Shown: in pieces, positions 42,453-51,241 of the stretch
How the letters are laid out: each line of letters begins with the position of its first letter
Position numbering within the stretch: position 1 is the stretch's first letter
Assembly (NCBI RefSeq): GCF_002899945.2
Contig: NZ_PPEG02000009.1
Location: 1 to 64,000 of the forward strand
Direction of reading: 5' to 3'
Length of the DNA stretch: 64,000 nucleotides
Origin: Chryseobacterium viscerum
GTDB taxonomy: Bacteria > Bacteroidota > Bacteroidia > Flavobacteriales > Weeksellaceae
Made by a program: the position numbers and the translations under genes
The notes under the pieces: model-generated
Databases searched by the model: none
Told to the model about the DNA's origin: nothing
Seen by the model: the letters and a program-made list of their open reading frames with translations, nothing else

Positions 42453-42976
42453 TATTTTTCCAGTCTTTTTTCTGCAATTGGAACCCATTGTTCCTCATGG
42501 CGTAATAGTAAAATTTTATCAACTAAAAATTTAGTTTGATACTTCTGTTCTTTATATTTTTCCCAGGCTTTGAGGTAATTTTCCCAGGTCAGATCTCTGT
42601 ATCCTACAGTCACGTGCGGAGTGAAAGAATATTTTGCAAAATTAAACTGCTGCTTTACATTGTGATAAATTTCTGCCAGGTGTGAATTTTCTTCTGGTCG
42701 AATAAATAATACAGGATTTTTGGGATTGGGAAAACTTCCAAAACCGTTCAGTTCAATAGTAAAAGGATCCATTGCTGTATTGATCTTTTGGAAAGCAGTA
42801 TGAATATCACTTTCCAGCTCAATTTCTCTGGAGAAAGGAGGGAAAAGAGTAATGTGAGCTTCATTTTTCAATGCTTTGGAATTAGTATAATTAATTGCCA
42901 AATCTCTTTTAAAGACTTTTACTTCTTCTATGATCTCTTGAGGAGGGTAGATTGCTATGAAGTACATTTTTTTCAT
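42452..42976 (-). CDS. 2H phosphoesterase / 2'-5' RNA ligase-like protein
   Basis: The 174-residue product has the two HxT/S motifs of the 2H superfamily: HIT at 41-43 (EAHITLFPPF) and HVT at 121-123 (FTPHVTVGYR). It presumably hydrolyses 2',3'-cyclic or 2',5'-linked RNA phosphodiesters, or a cyclic nucleotide, in the cytoplasm. It diverges from the PadR gene. No cofactor domain is attached. Confidence 0.9.
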   Translation of the reverse strand: MKKMYFIAIYPPQEIIEEVKVFKRDLAINYTNSKALKNEAHITLFPPFSREIELESDIHTAFQKINTAMDPFTIELNGFGSFPNPKNPVLFIRPEENSHLAEIYHNVKQQFNFAKYSFTPHVTVGYRDLTWENYLKAWEKYKEQKYQTKFLVDKILLLRHEEQWVPIAEKRLEK

Positions 42977-43009
42977 AAGACAAATTAAAAGATTTTAGAT
43001 TAAAATTAC

Positions 43010-43030
43010 ATGCATAAGAAAATTATGCAT
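43010..43030 (+). promoter_or_regulatory. Perfect 8-5-8 inverted repeat, candidate PadR operator
   Basis: ATGCATAA, a 5-base spacer, then TTATGCAT. The downstream arm ends in the first base of the -7 element TATGTTTG (43030-43037). The PadR gene begins at 43058. Its position over its own promoter suggests autoregulation. Confidence 0.65.
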
Positions 43031-43037
43031 ATGTTTG
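43030..43037 (+). promoter_or_regulatory. -7 element (TATGTTTG) of the padR operon
   Basis: TATGTTTG matches TAnnTTTG, 20 bases before the chosen PadR ATG. It abuts the inverted repeat. Confidence 0.65.
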
Positions 43038-43057
43038 CAATGTATAGAAATCATTTC

Positions 43058-43381
43058 ATGAAAAAGAACAGTCTTTATAAAGGTACCCTGCAGAATATTA
43101 TTTTGAAGCTTCTTTCAAAAGAGATTAAAATGTATGGCTACCAGCTCACCCAAAGGGCAAAAGAGCTTACACAAGGTGAGCTCGAAATGACTGAAGGGGC
43201 ACTTTATCCATTGCTGCACAAATTGGAAAGTGAGGGGATGATTATTTCCGAACTTCAGAAGATCAACGGTAGAGACCGGAAATATTATCTGCTGACTGAA
43301 AAAGGTAAGAAACAACAGGCAGAAAAAGAGACTGAGATGAAAAGTTATTTGTTAAATCTACAGACAATTTTCAATATATGA
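43058..43381 (+). CDS. PadR-family transcriptional regulator
   Basis: The product has 107 residues from the ATG at 43058 (MKKNSLYKGTL). Earlier in-frame ATGs at 43010-43042 lie in the inverted repeat and promoter. A winged-helix domain with YGYQLTQRAKEL, MTEGALYPLLHKLESEG and RKYYLLTEKGKKQ is the PadR core. The family acts as dimeric repressors. The 21-base inverted repeat just upstream is the likely operator. The stop overlaps the next start by 4 bases (ATGA), the common PadR/membrane-protein pairing. Confidence 0.93.
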   Translation: MKKNSLYKGTLQNIILKLLSKEIKMYGYQLTQRAKELTQGELEMTEGALYPLLHKLESEGMIISELQKINGRDRKYYLLTEKGKKQQAEKETEMKSYLLNLQTIFNI

Positions 43382-44097
43382 TAACCGAAGCACAGGAAAG
43401 TAAAGTCACAGATTATCTTGTTGCTCAGCAGCTTTCATTGGATATTCTTGTGGAAATAAGAGATCATATGATGAGTCAGATTTCGGATCTGCAGTTCAAT
43501 GAGAATTTGAGTTTTGAAGATGCTTTCATAAAGATCAAAGAATCCTGGAATGGAGAATTTAAGATGGTCAATTATCTGTTATTTTATCCGGAGAAAATAC
43601 CTTTGATTGCCAAAAGAATTATCCAGGAGAAATATAGCGGTCTTTTCAAAAAATCGTTAATAGTAAGTATGTCAGCTTTGGTGATTAATCTGTTGCTGAT
43701 CTTTATAGCAGGAAATCAAGAGGAATATGAGCTCTTTTTCAGACTGCTAAACGGTTCATTTGTAGTGATGACCATATTGGTCTGGATTTTTAATTATAAA
43801 ATCTGGAAATATATAAAGGCTGATTTTAAATATAGGGGAAAATGTCTGTATACCATGTATCAGCAGAACCTGGGATTGATGGTTGTATGTACTACCTCAA
43901 TGACTCAGGTAGCGATGAAGAGCGGATTTTATGGTTACCAGTTTATCAAAGAACAGAATCATAGTGATGTTTTCATGACCTCGATCACCTTGATTCTTCC
44001 ATTTGCACTACAGACAGCCCTTGTTTTTGCTGTATTGAATTTTCTTGAACATAAAAAGAATTTAATAAAGATGAAGGAATTCATTAAAATCGCGTAG
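43378..44097 (+). CDS. Integral membrane protein paired with PadR
   Basis: The 239-residue product has a soluble N-terminal helical part (1-85, DYLVAQQLSLDILVEIRDHM). Several spans follow: SLIVSMSALVINLLLIFIAG, GSFVVMTILVWIFNYKIW, LGLMVVCTTSMTQVAM and ITLILPFALQTALVFAVLNF. PadR regulators are often coupled with such four-helix proteins (DUF1700- or DUF1129-like). It is probably the regulated effector. The exact function is unknown. Confidence 0.85.
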   Translation: MITEAQESKVTDYLVAQQLSLDILVEIRDHMMSQISDLQFNENLSFEDAFIKIKESWNGEFKMVNYLLFYPEKIPLIAKRIIQEKYSGLFKKSLIVSMSALVINLLLIFIAGNQEEYELFFRLLNGSFVVMTILVWIFNYKIWKYIKADFKYRGKCLYTMYQQNLGLMVVCTTSMTQVAMKSGFYGYQFIKEQNHSDVFMTSITLILPFALQTALVFAVLNFLEHKKNLIKMKEFIKIA

Positions 44098-44111
44098 ATC
44101 TATGATTAAAA

Positions 44112-45221
44112 CTAATGTTTGGATCTAAGCTGTGTAAGGGTGTTCTCAAGGTGATCTGTAATCTTTTTTACTTCAATATGAGGTCTGAAGATCACACCTT
44201 TTCCTTTTTCCTCATCTGCAATATTAGACAGAATGATCACAGACGTTTTGGTGTCAGGATAATAGATGTTTAATGAAGGAGATCCCTTGATATAGCCACT
44301 ATGAAAATAAGAATTAGGCTGCCCGATATTCAGCATGATTCCGTAGGCATAGCCCATTTTTCCAAATATGGCATGATGTCTTTCCGCACTTTTTGCCATA
44401 AACAGCTTCAGGGTTTCGGGTTTTAAAATTTTTCCGCCATACAAGGCATTGTTCCATGAATGAAGGTCTTGAATAGTTGACAATATTCCGCCGGCAGGAG
44501 TTCCTATTTCCCGTCCGCCTAATCTTTTCGGCATATTGGGCACTTCTGAAAATTTAGCAGGGGAGCCAACATAAGCACTGGCAAAATTATTTCCTTTAAA
44601 AATATCCCCTGTGGAGGAATGAGCCATCCCAGCTTTTTTAAAAAGCTCAAGAACATTCTCATCATATGATTTACCCGATACCTTTTCTACAATTTTTCCA
44701 AGAGTATTAAACCCATCGTTGGAGTAGAAGAAATCTGATCCGCTCTTAAACATCAGCTTTCCACCCATCATGTTCAATCCTGAAGTATGATTTAATAGTT
44801 GGTGAATCGTTATGTTTTCATATTCTTTGGTCTGAAATTCCTTGAGGTATTTCGAAGCTTTATCGGTCACATTCAGTTTTCCTTGTTCCATCTGGAGTAA
44901 GATCAAAACGGCTGTGAACTGCTTGCTTACTGACCCTATGGCAAAAATGGTACTGCTGTCAATTTTACTTTTTTTCTTAAAATCTGAATACCCGTTTTCT
45001 CTTTTGTACAGTGTAGTAGAATCTTTAAAAACGGCAATACTTCCATTAAAATGATACTTTTTAAAAGCAGAATCAATCTGTTGCTCTAGAAGGGTTTTCT
45101 GAAAAGCGGAGATCGTAGAATCAATAATTGCTTTTTTATCAACAGGAGGAGCTGATGGTTTTTCGGTTGTACAGGAAAACAAGAAACAGAAAATGGAGAG
45201 GAATACTAAATTTTTTATCAC
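44112..45221 (-). CDS. Serine hydrolase of the class C beta-lactamase/DD-peptidase fold, lipoprotein
   Basis: The 369-residue product has lipobox-like LFSC (Cys17). The SxxK nucleophile motif SVSK is at 97-100, the YSN motif at 166-168 (FFYSNDGFN) and the HSG motif at about 314 (YFHSGYIKG). These define the serine beta-lactamase-like family (COG1680). It probably works on peptidoglycan-like or ester substrates in the periplasm. Clinical beta-lactamase activity cannot be inferred from this. It is monocistronic. Confidence 0.92.
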   Translation of the reverse strand: MIKNLVFLSIFCFLFSCTTEKPSAPPVDKKAIIDSTISAFQKTLLEQQIDSAFKKYHFNGSIAVFKDSTTLYKRENGYSDFKKKSKIDSSTIFAIGSVSKQFTAVLILLQMEQGKLNVTDKASKYLKEFQTKEYENITIHQLLNHTSGLNMMGGKLMFKSGSDFFYSNDGFNTLGKIVEKVSGKSYDENVLELFKKAGMAHSSTGDIFKGNNFASAYVGSPAKFSEVPNMPKRLGGREIGTPAGGILSTIQDLHSWNNALYGGKILKPETLKLFMAKSAERHHAIFGKMGYAYGIMLNIGQPNSYFHSGYIKGSPSLNIYYPDTKTSVIILSNIADEEKGKGVIFRPHIEVKKITDHLENTLTQLRSKH

Positions 45222-45502
45222 TGGTGTTGTATTTTAAATAATGATTGTACTCTTAAAGATACTAAAATATCCAGAAGAGCAGTAAGGGATACAAATTGCG
45301 TGCTAGAAAGAGGTTTGGGATCGATTTAATCTGGATTTAATACAACTTTAAAGAGTATTGAATAGATGATCTGTCACAAGATCACGAAGGTGGATTTGAA
45401 AAGAAGTCGTTTTTGGGAATGGGATGACCAATGGAAAAGATATTCAGTGGGGTCGTCGGGATGATGAATGAAAGGGTCACCAAATTAAAATAATCGATTG
45501 AA
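45222..45502. other. About 280-bp spacer without a recognisable gene
   Basis: No gene or clear promoter is seen. The part at 45340-45480 is purine-rich and locally less AT-rich than the flanks. It could be a degraded gene, but no frame is convincing. Confidence 0.45.
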
Positions 45503-45530
45503 AAGCCTGTAGATGAATGTTCACAGGCTT
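45503..45530 (-). terminator. Terminator after the ATP-pyrophosphatase-like gene
   Basis: The stem AAGCCTGT/ACAGGCTT begins at the stop codon and is followed on the minus strand by a T-rich tail. Confidence 0.8.
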
Positions 45531-46239
45531 ATTTTAACAGCAGGTCACAGAACCAGAAAACATAGTCTCCATTTTCTTCTTCAGGAGATGTTTTAGGCTT
45601 GGGATAGGTTTTCTTTACCGTTTCTCCAATTTCAAACGGAACCGGGGTGTTAAAAATAGGTCCGTCAAAAGTAAAGGTGTGAAACTCCCCATTTTCACCA
45701 CAGGGATCTACATTTGCAGGGAGATCATCAAGAAACTTCTGATCAATGATTCGCCCTGCAAAACTTTGATCAAGGTAAGATCCGTTCACGCAGGTAACAA
45801 TTGTTTTAAATCCTAATTCTAAAAATTCATGGATGAGGTTGGAGGTGTTCTGTTTCCAAAGAGGAAATACGGCTTTCATACCGATTGCATTGAGCTGGTC
45901 TTCGCGATATGTACGCAGGTCTTCCAGAAAAATATCCCCGAAAACGGAATGGGTAATACCCTGAGCCTGAACTTCAGCCATCGTTTTACTCATAATTTGT
46001 TGATATTCTTCCATGGACGGCTCTTTGGGAAGCTCCATTTTAATTAAAGAAATTCCGAGGCTTTCCGCTTGTTTTTCTAAAAGAGAAACGTGAACACCAT
46101 GCATAGAGATTCTTTGAAATTCTGCATTGATACTTGTCAGCAGTGTAGAAATTTCATATTGGTCTTCCTGAAGGGTTTTGTAAAGGGCAAGAGCAGAATC
46201 TTTTCCGCTGCTCCAGTTGAATAAAGCTTTTGGTTTCAT
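45529..46239 (-). CDS. Dph6-type ATP-pyrophosphatase (PP-loop) family protein
   Basis: The product has 236 residues from the ATG at 46239; the longer frame begins with TTG inside the preceding terminator. The PP-loop motif FNWSSGKDSALALY is near the N-terminus, and GDIFLEDLRTYREDQL plus VTCVNGSYLDQSFAGR in the middle fit the diphthine-ammonia-ligase-like family. Bacteria lack diphthamide, so the substrate is unknown. It is a cytoplasmic amide-forming or adenylating enzyme. Confidence 0.88.
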   Translation of the reverse strand: MKPKALFNWSSGKDSALALYKTLQEDQYEISTLLTSINAEFQRISMHGVHVSLLEKQAESLGISLIKMELPKEPSMEEYQQIMSKTMAEVQAQGITHSVFGDIFLEDLRTYREDQLNAIGMKAVFPLWKQNTSNLIHEFLELGFKTIVTCVNGSYLDQSFAGRIIDQKFLDDLPANVDPCGENGEFHTFTFDGPIFNTPVPFEIGETVKKTYPKPKTSPEEENGDYVFWFCDLLLK

Positions 46240-46248
46240 GTAAAAATA

Positions 46249-46275
46249 AAAATCTCTCAAAAATAGGGAGATTTT
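46249..46275 (-). terminator. Terminator after the CxxC-domain gene
   Basis: The stem AAAATCTC/GAGATTTT lies 23 bases beyond the stop at 46298. On the minus strand a T run follows. Confidence 0.75.
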
Positions 46276-46297
46276 ATGATTGATGCGATATGAAATA

Positions 46298-47182
46298 CTA
46301 CTGCCGGTAGGATACGATCACTCCGTTTTCTACATCATATTCTTCAAAGAGTTCTTTCGCATAGGCTTCCGTAAGAAAATAAGACCGGATATTGTTTTTA
46401 TTTTCTTCATATTCTTCCCTGGAAATTTTTTGACCATCAAGAAAATATAGAAAGTCGTTATTCTTTTGATTTGAATGCAATTCTTTTGCTTTATTCAGAT
46501 CTAGATTTATAGGGGAATCATCTTTAATTTGCCTGTCTTCAACAAAAAGAAAATATTTGTTTTTGTTCCATTCATCATTCTGACCTTTTGGACCTTCAAT
46601 CACAAAGATGTTTTTTAATTTGATATCATCGGAAGGAATATTTATATAATTCTCATAGCCCGAACTGAATTTTTTGGTGGGAGTAAGAATCGTAATAAAA
46701 TAATTTTGGTTTAAGATTTTTTCATTATTCAAAAGCTTTACTTTCAGGTTTCTGGTAGTATTACTTTTTGGATAATATCCTTTTGATCCATAAGGCGGTT
46801 CATCTACTGGTTTTGGTGCATAGACAATAAGCCCATCCAGATTATCATAGCTTCGGAGGGTATCCATTTTTGTTTTTTGTGCCTGGATATTAGATGTTAA
46901 CAGAACGGAGAGAAAAATTCCTCCCGCTACTTTACTAAAAGGAATATCAGACAAACTATAACTGATGACTGGCTTTTTATCAGGAGTAGATATTCTGCCA
47001 GCCTGAATTCTTCCACAAATGGAGTCATTGGATTGCAATAATACTTTGATTTCTTCATTCGTTTTTTGCGTAAGATCATGGACTTTCTTTGAGCAAAAAC
47101 CACAAAAACTGCCACCAGGGATGTCCTGCATATTTTCTCTGCCTACATGACATGGCTCATTGATTCGAAATTCTTTTTCCAT
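46298..47182 (-). CDS. Membrane protein with an N-terminal Cys-His/CxxC module
   Basis: The product has 294 residues from the ATG at 47182. The 58 extra residues of the open frame would run back through the terminator of the upstream gene. The N-terminus has EPCHVGRENM, then FCGFC (Cys11, His12, Cys27, Cys30) and KVHDLTQ, a module that recurs at the start of many Flavobacteriia proteins and may bind zinc. A single hydrophobic stretch (about 85-105) follows, and then a beta-rich periplasmic part. It is not a recognised enzyme. Confidence 0.78.
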   Translation of the reverse strand: MEKEFRINEPCHVGRENMQDIPGGSFCGFCSKKVHDLTQKTNEEIKVLLQSNDSICGRIQAGRISTPDKKPVISYSLSDIPFSKVAGGIFLSVLLTSNIQAQKTKMDTLRSYDNLDGLIVYAPKPVDEPPYGSKGYYPKSNTTRNLKVKLLNNEKILNQNYFITILTPTKKFSSGYENYINIPSDDIKLKNIFVIEGPKGQNDEWNKNKYFLFVEDRQIKDDSPINLDLNKAKELHSNQKNNDFLYFLDGQKISREEYEENKNNIRSYFLTEAYAKELFEEYDVENGVIVSYRQ

Positions 47183-47211
47183 GATATCAGTTTTGTTTAG
47201 ATTAAAAATAC

Positions 47212-47242
47212 AAAAAACTCCTGAACATGTCAGGAGTTTTTT
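47212..47242 (-). terminator. Terminator after the small lipoprotein gene
   Basis: The stem AAAAAACTCCTGA/TCAGGAGTTTTTT with a short loop has T runs on both sides. It lies 20 bases beyond the stop at 47262. Confidence 0.9.
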
Positions 47243-47261
47243 AATCATAAAGGAGATTTCC

Positions 47262-47462
47262 TTATTTTGAAGCGGGCTTTCCGTAGTTGTTTTGTGAGCT
47301 TGTAACATCCACTCTATCTTTTTCCGCCTGTTCTCTTTTTTGTAGTTCTTCAGCATTTCTAACCATATCGCTTTTTTGAGAAGTTTTTACAGGAGATGTT
47401 TTGCAGGAACTTAATACCACAAAAAGACCCAATACCGAAATAATTTTAATAAATGTTCTCAT
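47262..47462 (-). CDS. Small lipoprotein
   Basis: The 66-residue product has lipobox LSSC (Cys20). After the lipidation site come only 46 polar, charged residues (KTSQKSDMVRNAEELQKREQ and so on), with no fold recognisable. It has its own promoter and terminator, so it is a real single gene, possibly a structural or stress lipoprotein. Confidence 0.85.
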   Translation of the reverse strand: MRTFIKIISVLGLFVVLSSCKTSPVKTSQKSDMVRNAEELQKREQAEKDRVDVTSSQNNYGKPASK

Positions 47463-47478
47463 TCAAATTTTTTGATGG

Positions 47479-47486
47479 CAAATATA
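47479..47486 (-). promoter_or_regulatory. -7 element (TATATTTG) of the small lipoprotein gene
   Basis: The minus strand reads TATATTTG, 17 bases before the ATG. Confidence 0.65.
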
Positions 47487-47575
47487 TAGTAAAGGTCAAT
47501 TCATTTTTTTGCTTTTAACAAACATTGTGACTGAATGTGCTGGAAATTGGGAATTTTTTCACATTAAAAATAACA

Positions 47576-47603
47576 AAACCTCAAAGAAATTTCCTTGAGG
47601 TTT
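47576..47603 (-). terminator. Terminator after the fused mutase gene
   Basis: The stem AAACCTCAA/TTGAGGTTT with a 10-base loop has a TTTTG tail on the minus strand. It lies 33 bases beyond the stop at 47636. Confidence 0.8.
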
Positions 47604-47635
47604 AATGTATAAAAAATGTATGTCCAAATATAGGC

Positions 47636-50600
47636 TTACATATTTCTTCTATATTTACCGCCTACTTCAAATAAAGCGTTGGTAATTTGTCCCAAAGAAC
47701 AGTATTTTACGGCATCCATCATCACACCAAATAAGTTTTGCTGATTGATAGCTGCGTATTGCAATTGTCGTAATGCTGCCTCAGACTTATCTTCATTCGA
47801 TTTTTGGAAATTATGAAGCGTTTCAATCTGAACCTGTTTTTCTTCTTCCGTAGAACGGATAACTTCTCCAGGACGAACTGTTGGTGAGCCGTCTTTTCCA
47901 AGGAAAGTATTAACCCCGATGATAGGATATTCTCCGGTATGCTTCAGCCATTCGTAATGCATAGATTCCTCCTGAATTTTAGAACGCTGATACATGGTTT
48001 CCATTGCTCCAAGAACACCCCCTCTTTCAGTAATTCTGTCGAATTCTGTATAAACAGCTTCCTCCACAAGATCCGTCAGTTCTTCAATGATAAATGACCC
48101 TTGTAATGGATTTTCGTTTTTAGCCAACCCTAATTCTTTGTTGATAATCAGCTGAATGGCCATTGCTCTTCTTACAGACTGCTCAGTAGGAGTCGTGATC
48201 GCCTCGTCATAAGCATTGGTATGAAGTGAATTACAGTTATCATAGATCGCGTAAAGCGCCTGAAGAGTCGTTCTGATGTCATTGAAATCAATTTCCTGAG
48301 CGTGTAGAGAACGTCCTGAAGTCTGGATGTGGTATTTCAACATCTGGCTTCTTTCGTCAGCTCCGTATTTTAATTTCATAGCTTTTGCCCAGATTCTTCT
48401 TGCTACACGTCCGATTACTGAATATTCAGGGTCGATACCGTTAGAGAAGAAGAACGATAAGTTGGGTGCAAAATCATTGATATCCATTCCTCTTGACAAA
48501 TAATATTCTACATAAGTGAAACCGTTTGCTAAGGTAAATGCCAACTGAGAAACCGGATTGGCTCCTGCTTCTGCAATATGGTATCCTGAAATAGAAACTG
48601 AGTAGAAGTTTCTTACTTTTTCTGTAATGAAATACTCCTGAACGTCACCCATTAATCTCAGGGCAAATTCAGTAGAGAAAATACAGGTATTCTGAGCCTG
48701 GTCTTCTTTTAGAATATCAGCCTGAACGGTACCACGAACGGTAGCAATCGTTTTAGCCTTAATTTCAGCATAAGCTTCAGCTGGAATAACTTCATCTCCT
48801 GTAATTCCTAATAGTTTTAACCCTAAACCATTGTTAGATGGAGGCAATTCACCATTATATTTTGGTCTTTCTAGTCCTTTATCGTCAAATTTTGCTTTTA
48901 AAACAGCTTCAACTTTAGATTCTAATCCATGTTGAGCGATGTATTTTTCAACATTCTGGTCAATGGCTGCATTCATAAAGAAAGCCAGCAGCATTGGAGC
49001 AGGTCCGTTGATTGTCATTGAAACTGAAGTCAATGCATTCACCAAATCAAATCCTGAATACAGTTTTTTTGCATCATCCAGTGTTGCAATAGAAACTCCT
49101 GCATTTCCGATTTTACCATAAATATCTGGTGGTAAAGCAGGATCCTGACCATATAAAGTTACAGAGTCAAAGGCTGTAGATAAACGTTTTGCAGGCATTT
49201 CTGCAGAAACATAATGGAATCTTCTGTTGGTTCTTTCCGGTCCTCCTTCTCCGGCAAACATCCTTGTAGGATCTTCACCTGTTCTTTTGAAAGGATAGAT
49301 TCCTGCTGTAAAAGGAAATCCTCCCGGAAGGTTTTCCTGACCTTTCCATTTGATCAGATCGCCCCAGTCCGTATATTTTGGTAAGGCAATTTTTGGAATT
49401 CTTAAATGGGATAAAGACTCTGTTGAAGTTTCAACTTTAATTTCTTTTCCACGAACGAAATAAGAATAAAACTCTTCATGGAAGGCTTTTTTCGTATCAT
49501 CCCATGTTTTTAGGAAGTCAATATTTTCCTGTTGAAGATCTTTTTCTGCTTTTTGATATTCGGCATCTAAAACTTCATTGGAAATAATGTTTTTTACTCC
49601 GTCAATATGATACATTTTTCTGGCTAACTCAGCCTGTTTTTCAACATTAGCATCATATATTTTGTTGTTTTCAACAATTTCAGATAAATAACGAACTCTT
49701 TTTGGAGGAATAATGGTTACTTCTTCTGTAATTTCCTGTTCAACAAACGTTTTTAGTTGTAAGTCGGAGAATTTATCGTTTACTTTTGAGATTAATCTGT
49801 TGTATAATTCCGTTGTTCCGTGATCATTAAACTGAGATGCTTTTGTTGCGTAAACAGGCATATCGTCTAATGGGCTTTCCCACAATAAGTGATTTCTCTG
49901 GAACTGCTTTCTTACCGCTTGTAAAGCATCAAGAGCACCACGTTTGTCAGATTTATTTAAAGCTACCAGATCCGCATAGTCTAACATGTCGATTTTTTCC
50001 AGCTGCGTAGAAGCTCCATATTCAGGAGTCATCACATACATGGAAACATCTGCAAAATCAGAAACTTCGGAACCGGACTGCCCGATACCAGACGTTTCTA
50101 AAATAATAACATCAGGGTGAGCTAATTTCAAGACATTCAATGCAGAATGAATGAACGGAGAAACCGAAACGTTATTTTCTCTGGTTGCCATAGAACGCAT
50201 ATAAACCCTCGGGTCATTGATTGCATTCATACGGATTCTATCTCCCAATAGAGCACCTCCTGTTTTCTTTTTCGAAGGGTCGATAGAGATAATAGCAATT
50301 TTTTTATCAGTATTGGAACGTAAGAAACGTCTTACCAATTCATCTGTTAAAGAAGATTTACCAGCTCCACCAGTACCTGTAATACCAATAATTGGAATGG
50401 TTAAATCTTTAGATTTTTCGTCGATTGCTTTTACAAGCTCAGGTTTTTCTTCCGAGAAATTCTCCACTGCAGAGATGATTTTAGCAATGCTTGTAGAATT
50501 TTCAAAGCTAATAGAATCTAAATCATCTGCCGTTACTTCTTTCCCTGTTGCAAAATCTGATCTGTTGACCAAATCATCAATCATTCCCTGAAGGCCAAGC

Positions 50601-50983
50601 TCACGACCATCATCCGGAGAATAAATTCTGTCGATCCCGTAATCCATCAATTCTTTGATTTCTTCCGGAAGAATTACACCGCCACCGCCGCCAAAAATTT
50701 TGATCTGCGGTGAATTTTTTTCCCTTAAAAGGTCATAGATATATTTGAAATATTCATTGTGACCTCCCTGATATGAAGTTAATGCAATAGCATTGGCATC
50801 TTCCTGGATTGCTGTATTCACAACTTCCTCTGCTGATTTATCGTGTCCTAAATGGATCACTTCGCATCCTGTTCCCTGAATAACACGACGCATAATATTG
50901 ATCGCAGCATCGTGGCCATCAAATAATGAGGCCGCAGTTACGATTCTTACCTTGTTGGTTGGAGTATATTTTTGGGTTTCCAT
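47636..50983 (-). CDS. icmF: Fused acyl-CoA mutase / G-protein chaperone of the IcmF type
   Basis: The 1115-residue product combines three parts. An N-terminal cobalamin-binding domain (about 10-140; FDGHDAAINI with candidate ligand His24, GGGGVILPEE) comes first. A MeaB/ArgK-like GTPase (about 195-480; Walker A GTGGAGKSS at about 203-211, SIDPSKKKTGGALLGDRIRM) is next. The C-terminal mutase barrel (about 540-1115; FAGEGGPERTNRRFHYVSA, SISGYHIAEAGANPVSQL, TSGRSLHAQEIDF) is last. That order is typical of IcmF, which interconverts isobutyryl-CoA and n-butyryl-CoA (some members act on pivalyl-CoA), with the GTPase protecting the B12 cofactor. Substrate choice cannot be read safely by eye. It is monocistronic. 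Confidence 0.95.
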   Translation of the reverse strand: METQKYTPTNKVRIVTAASLFDGHDAAINIMRRVIQGTGCEVIHLGHDKSAEEVVNTAIQEDANAIALTSYQGGHNEYFKYIYDLLREKNSPQIKIFGGGGGVILPEEIKELMDYGIDRIYSPDDGRELGLQGMIDDLVNRSDFATGKEVTADDLDSISFENSTSIAKIISAVENFSEEKPELVKAIDEKSKDLTIPIIGITGTGGAGKSSLTDELVRRFLRSNTDKKIAIISIDPSKKKTGGALLGDRIRMNAINDPRVYMRSMATRENNVSVSPFIHSALNVLKLAHPDVIILETSGIGQSGSEVSDFADVSMYVMTPEYGASTQLEKIDMLDYADLVALNKSDKRGALDALQAVRKQFQRNHLLWESPLDDMPVYATKASQFNDHGTTELYNRLISKVNDKFSDLQLKTFVEQEITEEVTIIPPKRVRYLSEIVENNKIYDANVEKQAELARKMYHIDGVKNIISNEVLDAEYQKAEKDLQQENIDFLKTWDDTKKAFHEEFYSYFVRGKEIKVETSTESLSHLRIPKIALPKYTDWGDLIKWKGQENLPGGFPFTAGIYPFKRTGEDPTRMFAGEGGPERTNRRFHYVSAEMPAKRLSTAFDSVTLYGQDPALPPDIYGKIGNAGVSIATLDDAKKLYSGFDLVNALTSVSMTINGPAPMLLAFFMNAAIDQNVEKYIAQHGLESKVEAVLKAKFDDKGLERPKYNGELPPSNNGLGLKLLGITGDEVIPAEAYAEIKAKTIATVRGTVQADILKEDQAQNTCIFSTEFALRLMGDVQEYFITEKVRNFYSVSISGYHIAEAGANPVSQLAFTLANGFTYVEYYLSRGMDINDFAPNLSFFFSNGIDPEYSVIGRVARRIWAKAMKLKYGADERSQMLKYHIQTSGRSLHAQEIDFNDIRTTLQALYAIYDNCNSLHTNAYDEAITTPTEQSVRRAMAIQLIINKELGLAKNENPLQGSFIIEELTDLVEEAVYTEFDRITERGGVLGAMETMYQRSKIQEESMHYEWLKHTGEYPIIGVNTFLGKDGSPTVRPGEVIRSTEEEKQVQIETLHNFQKSNEDKSEAALRQLQYAAINQQNLFGVMMDAVKYCSLGQITNALFEVGGKYRRNM

Positions 50984-51010
50984 AAAAATTCTAGAAAGTT
51001 TCTAAGTTCT

Positions 51011-51018
51011 CAAATATA
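51011..51018 (-). promoter_or_regulatory. -7 element (TATATTTG) of the fused mutase gene
   Basis: The minus strand reads TATATTTG, 28 bases before the ATG. Confidence 0.65.
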
Positions 51019-51156
51019 GTAATAAAATGAAAACCCGGACTCCTGAGCTAATGCTTTAATTTTTAAACATTTAGAATAATTATTTTTTTAACCAGGCAGA
51101 CCTGTGTAGAGGTTAAGTCCGGATTTACAGATTATTACTCTACTTAATGGAAGAAT

Positions 51157-51190
51157 AAAAATCGGCAGATGTTTATCTGCCGATTTTTTT
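51157..51190 (-). terminator. Terminator after the 428-residue protein gene
   Basis: The stem AAAATCGGCAGAT/ATCTGCCGATTTT with flanking T/A runs makes it usable in either direction. It lies 52 bases beyond the stop at 51242. Confidence 0.88.
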
Positions 51191-51241
51191 TAGATTACCT
51201 GAATCTGGAATTTTGTCTTTATTTCAGGAAAACTTTCTGTT

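Noticed and set aside
43010..43057. Earlier start for the PadR gene
   Set aside because: The candidate ATGs lie in the inverted repeat or promoter, and the added residues (MHKKIMHMFAMYRNHF) are not part of the PadR fold.
45340..45500. Degraded gene remnant
   Set aside because: The composition hints at former coding sequence, but no frame gives recognisable protein.
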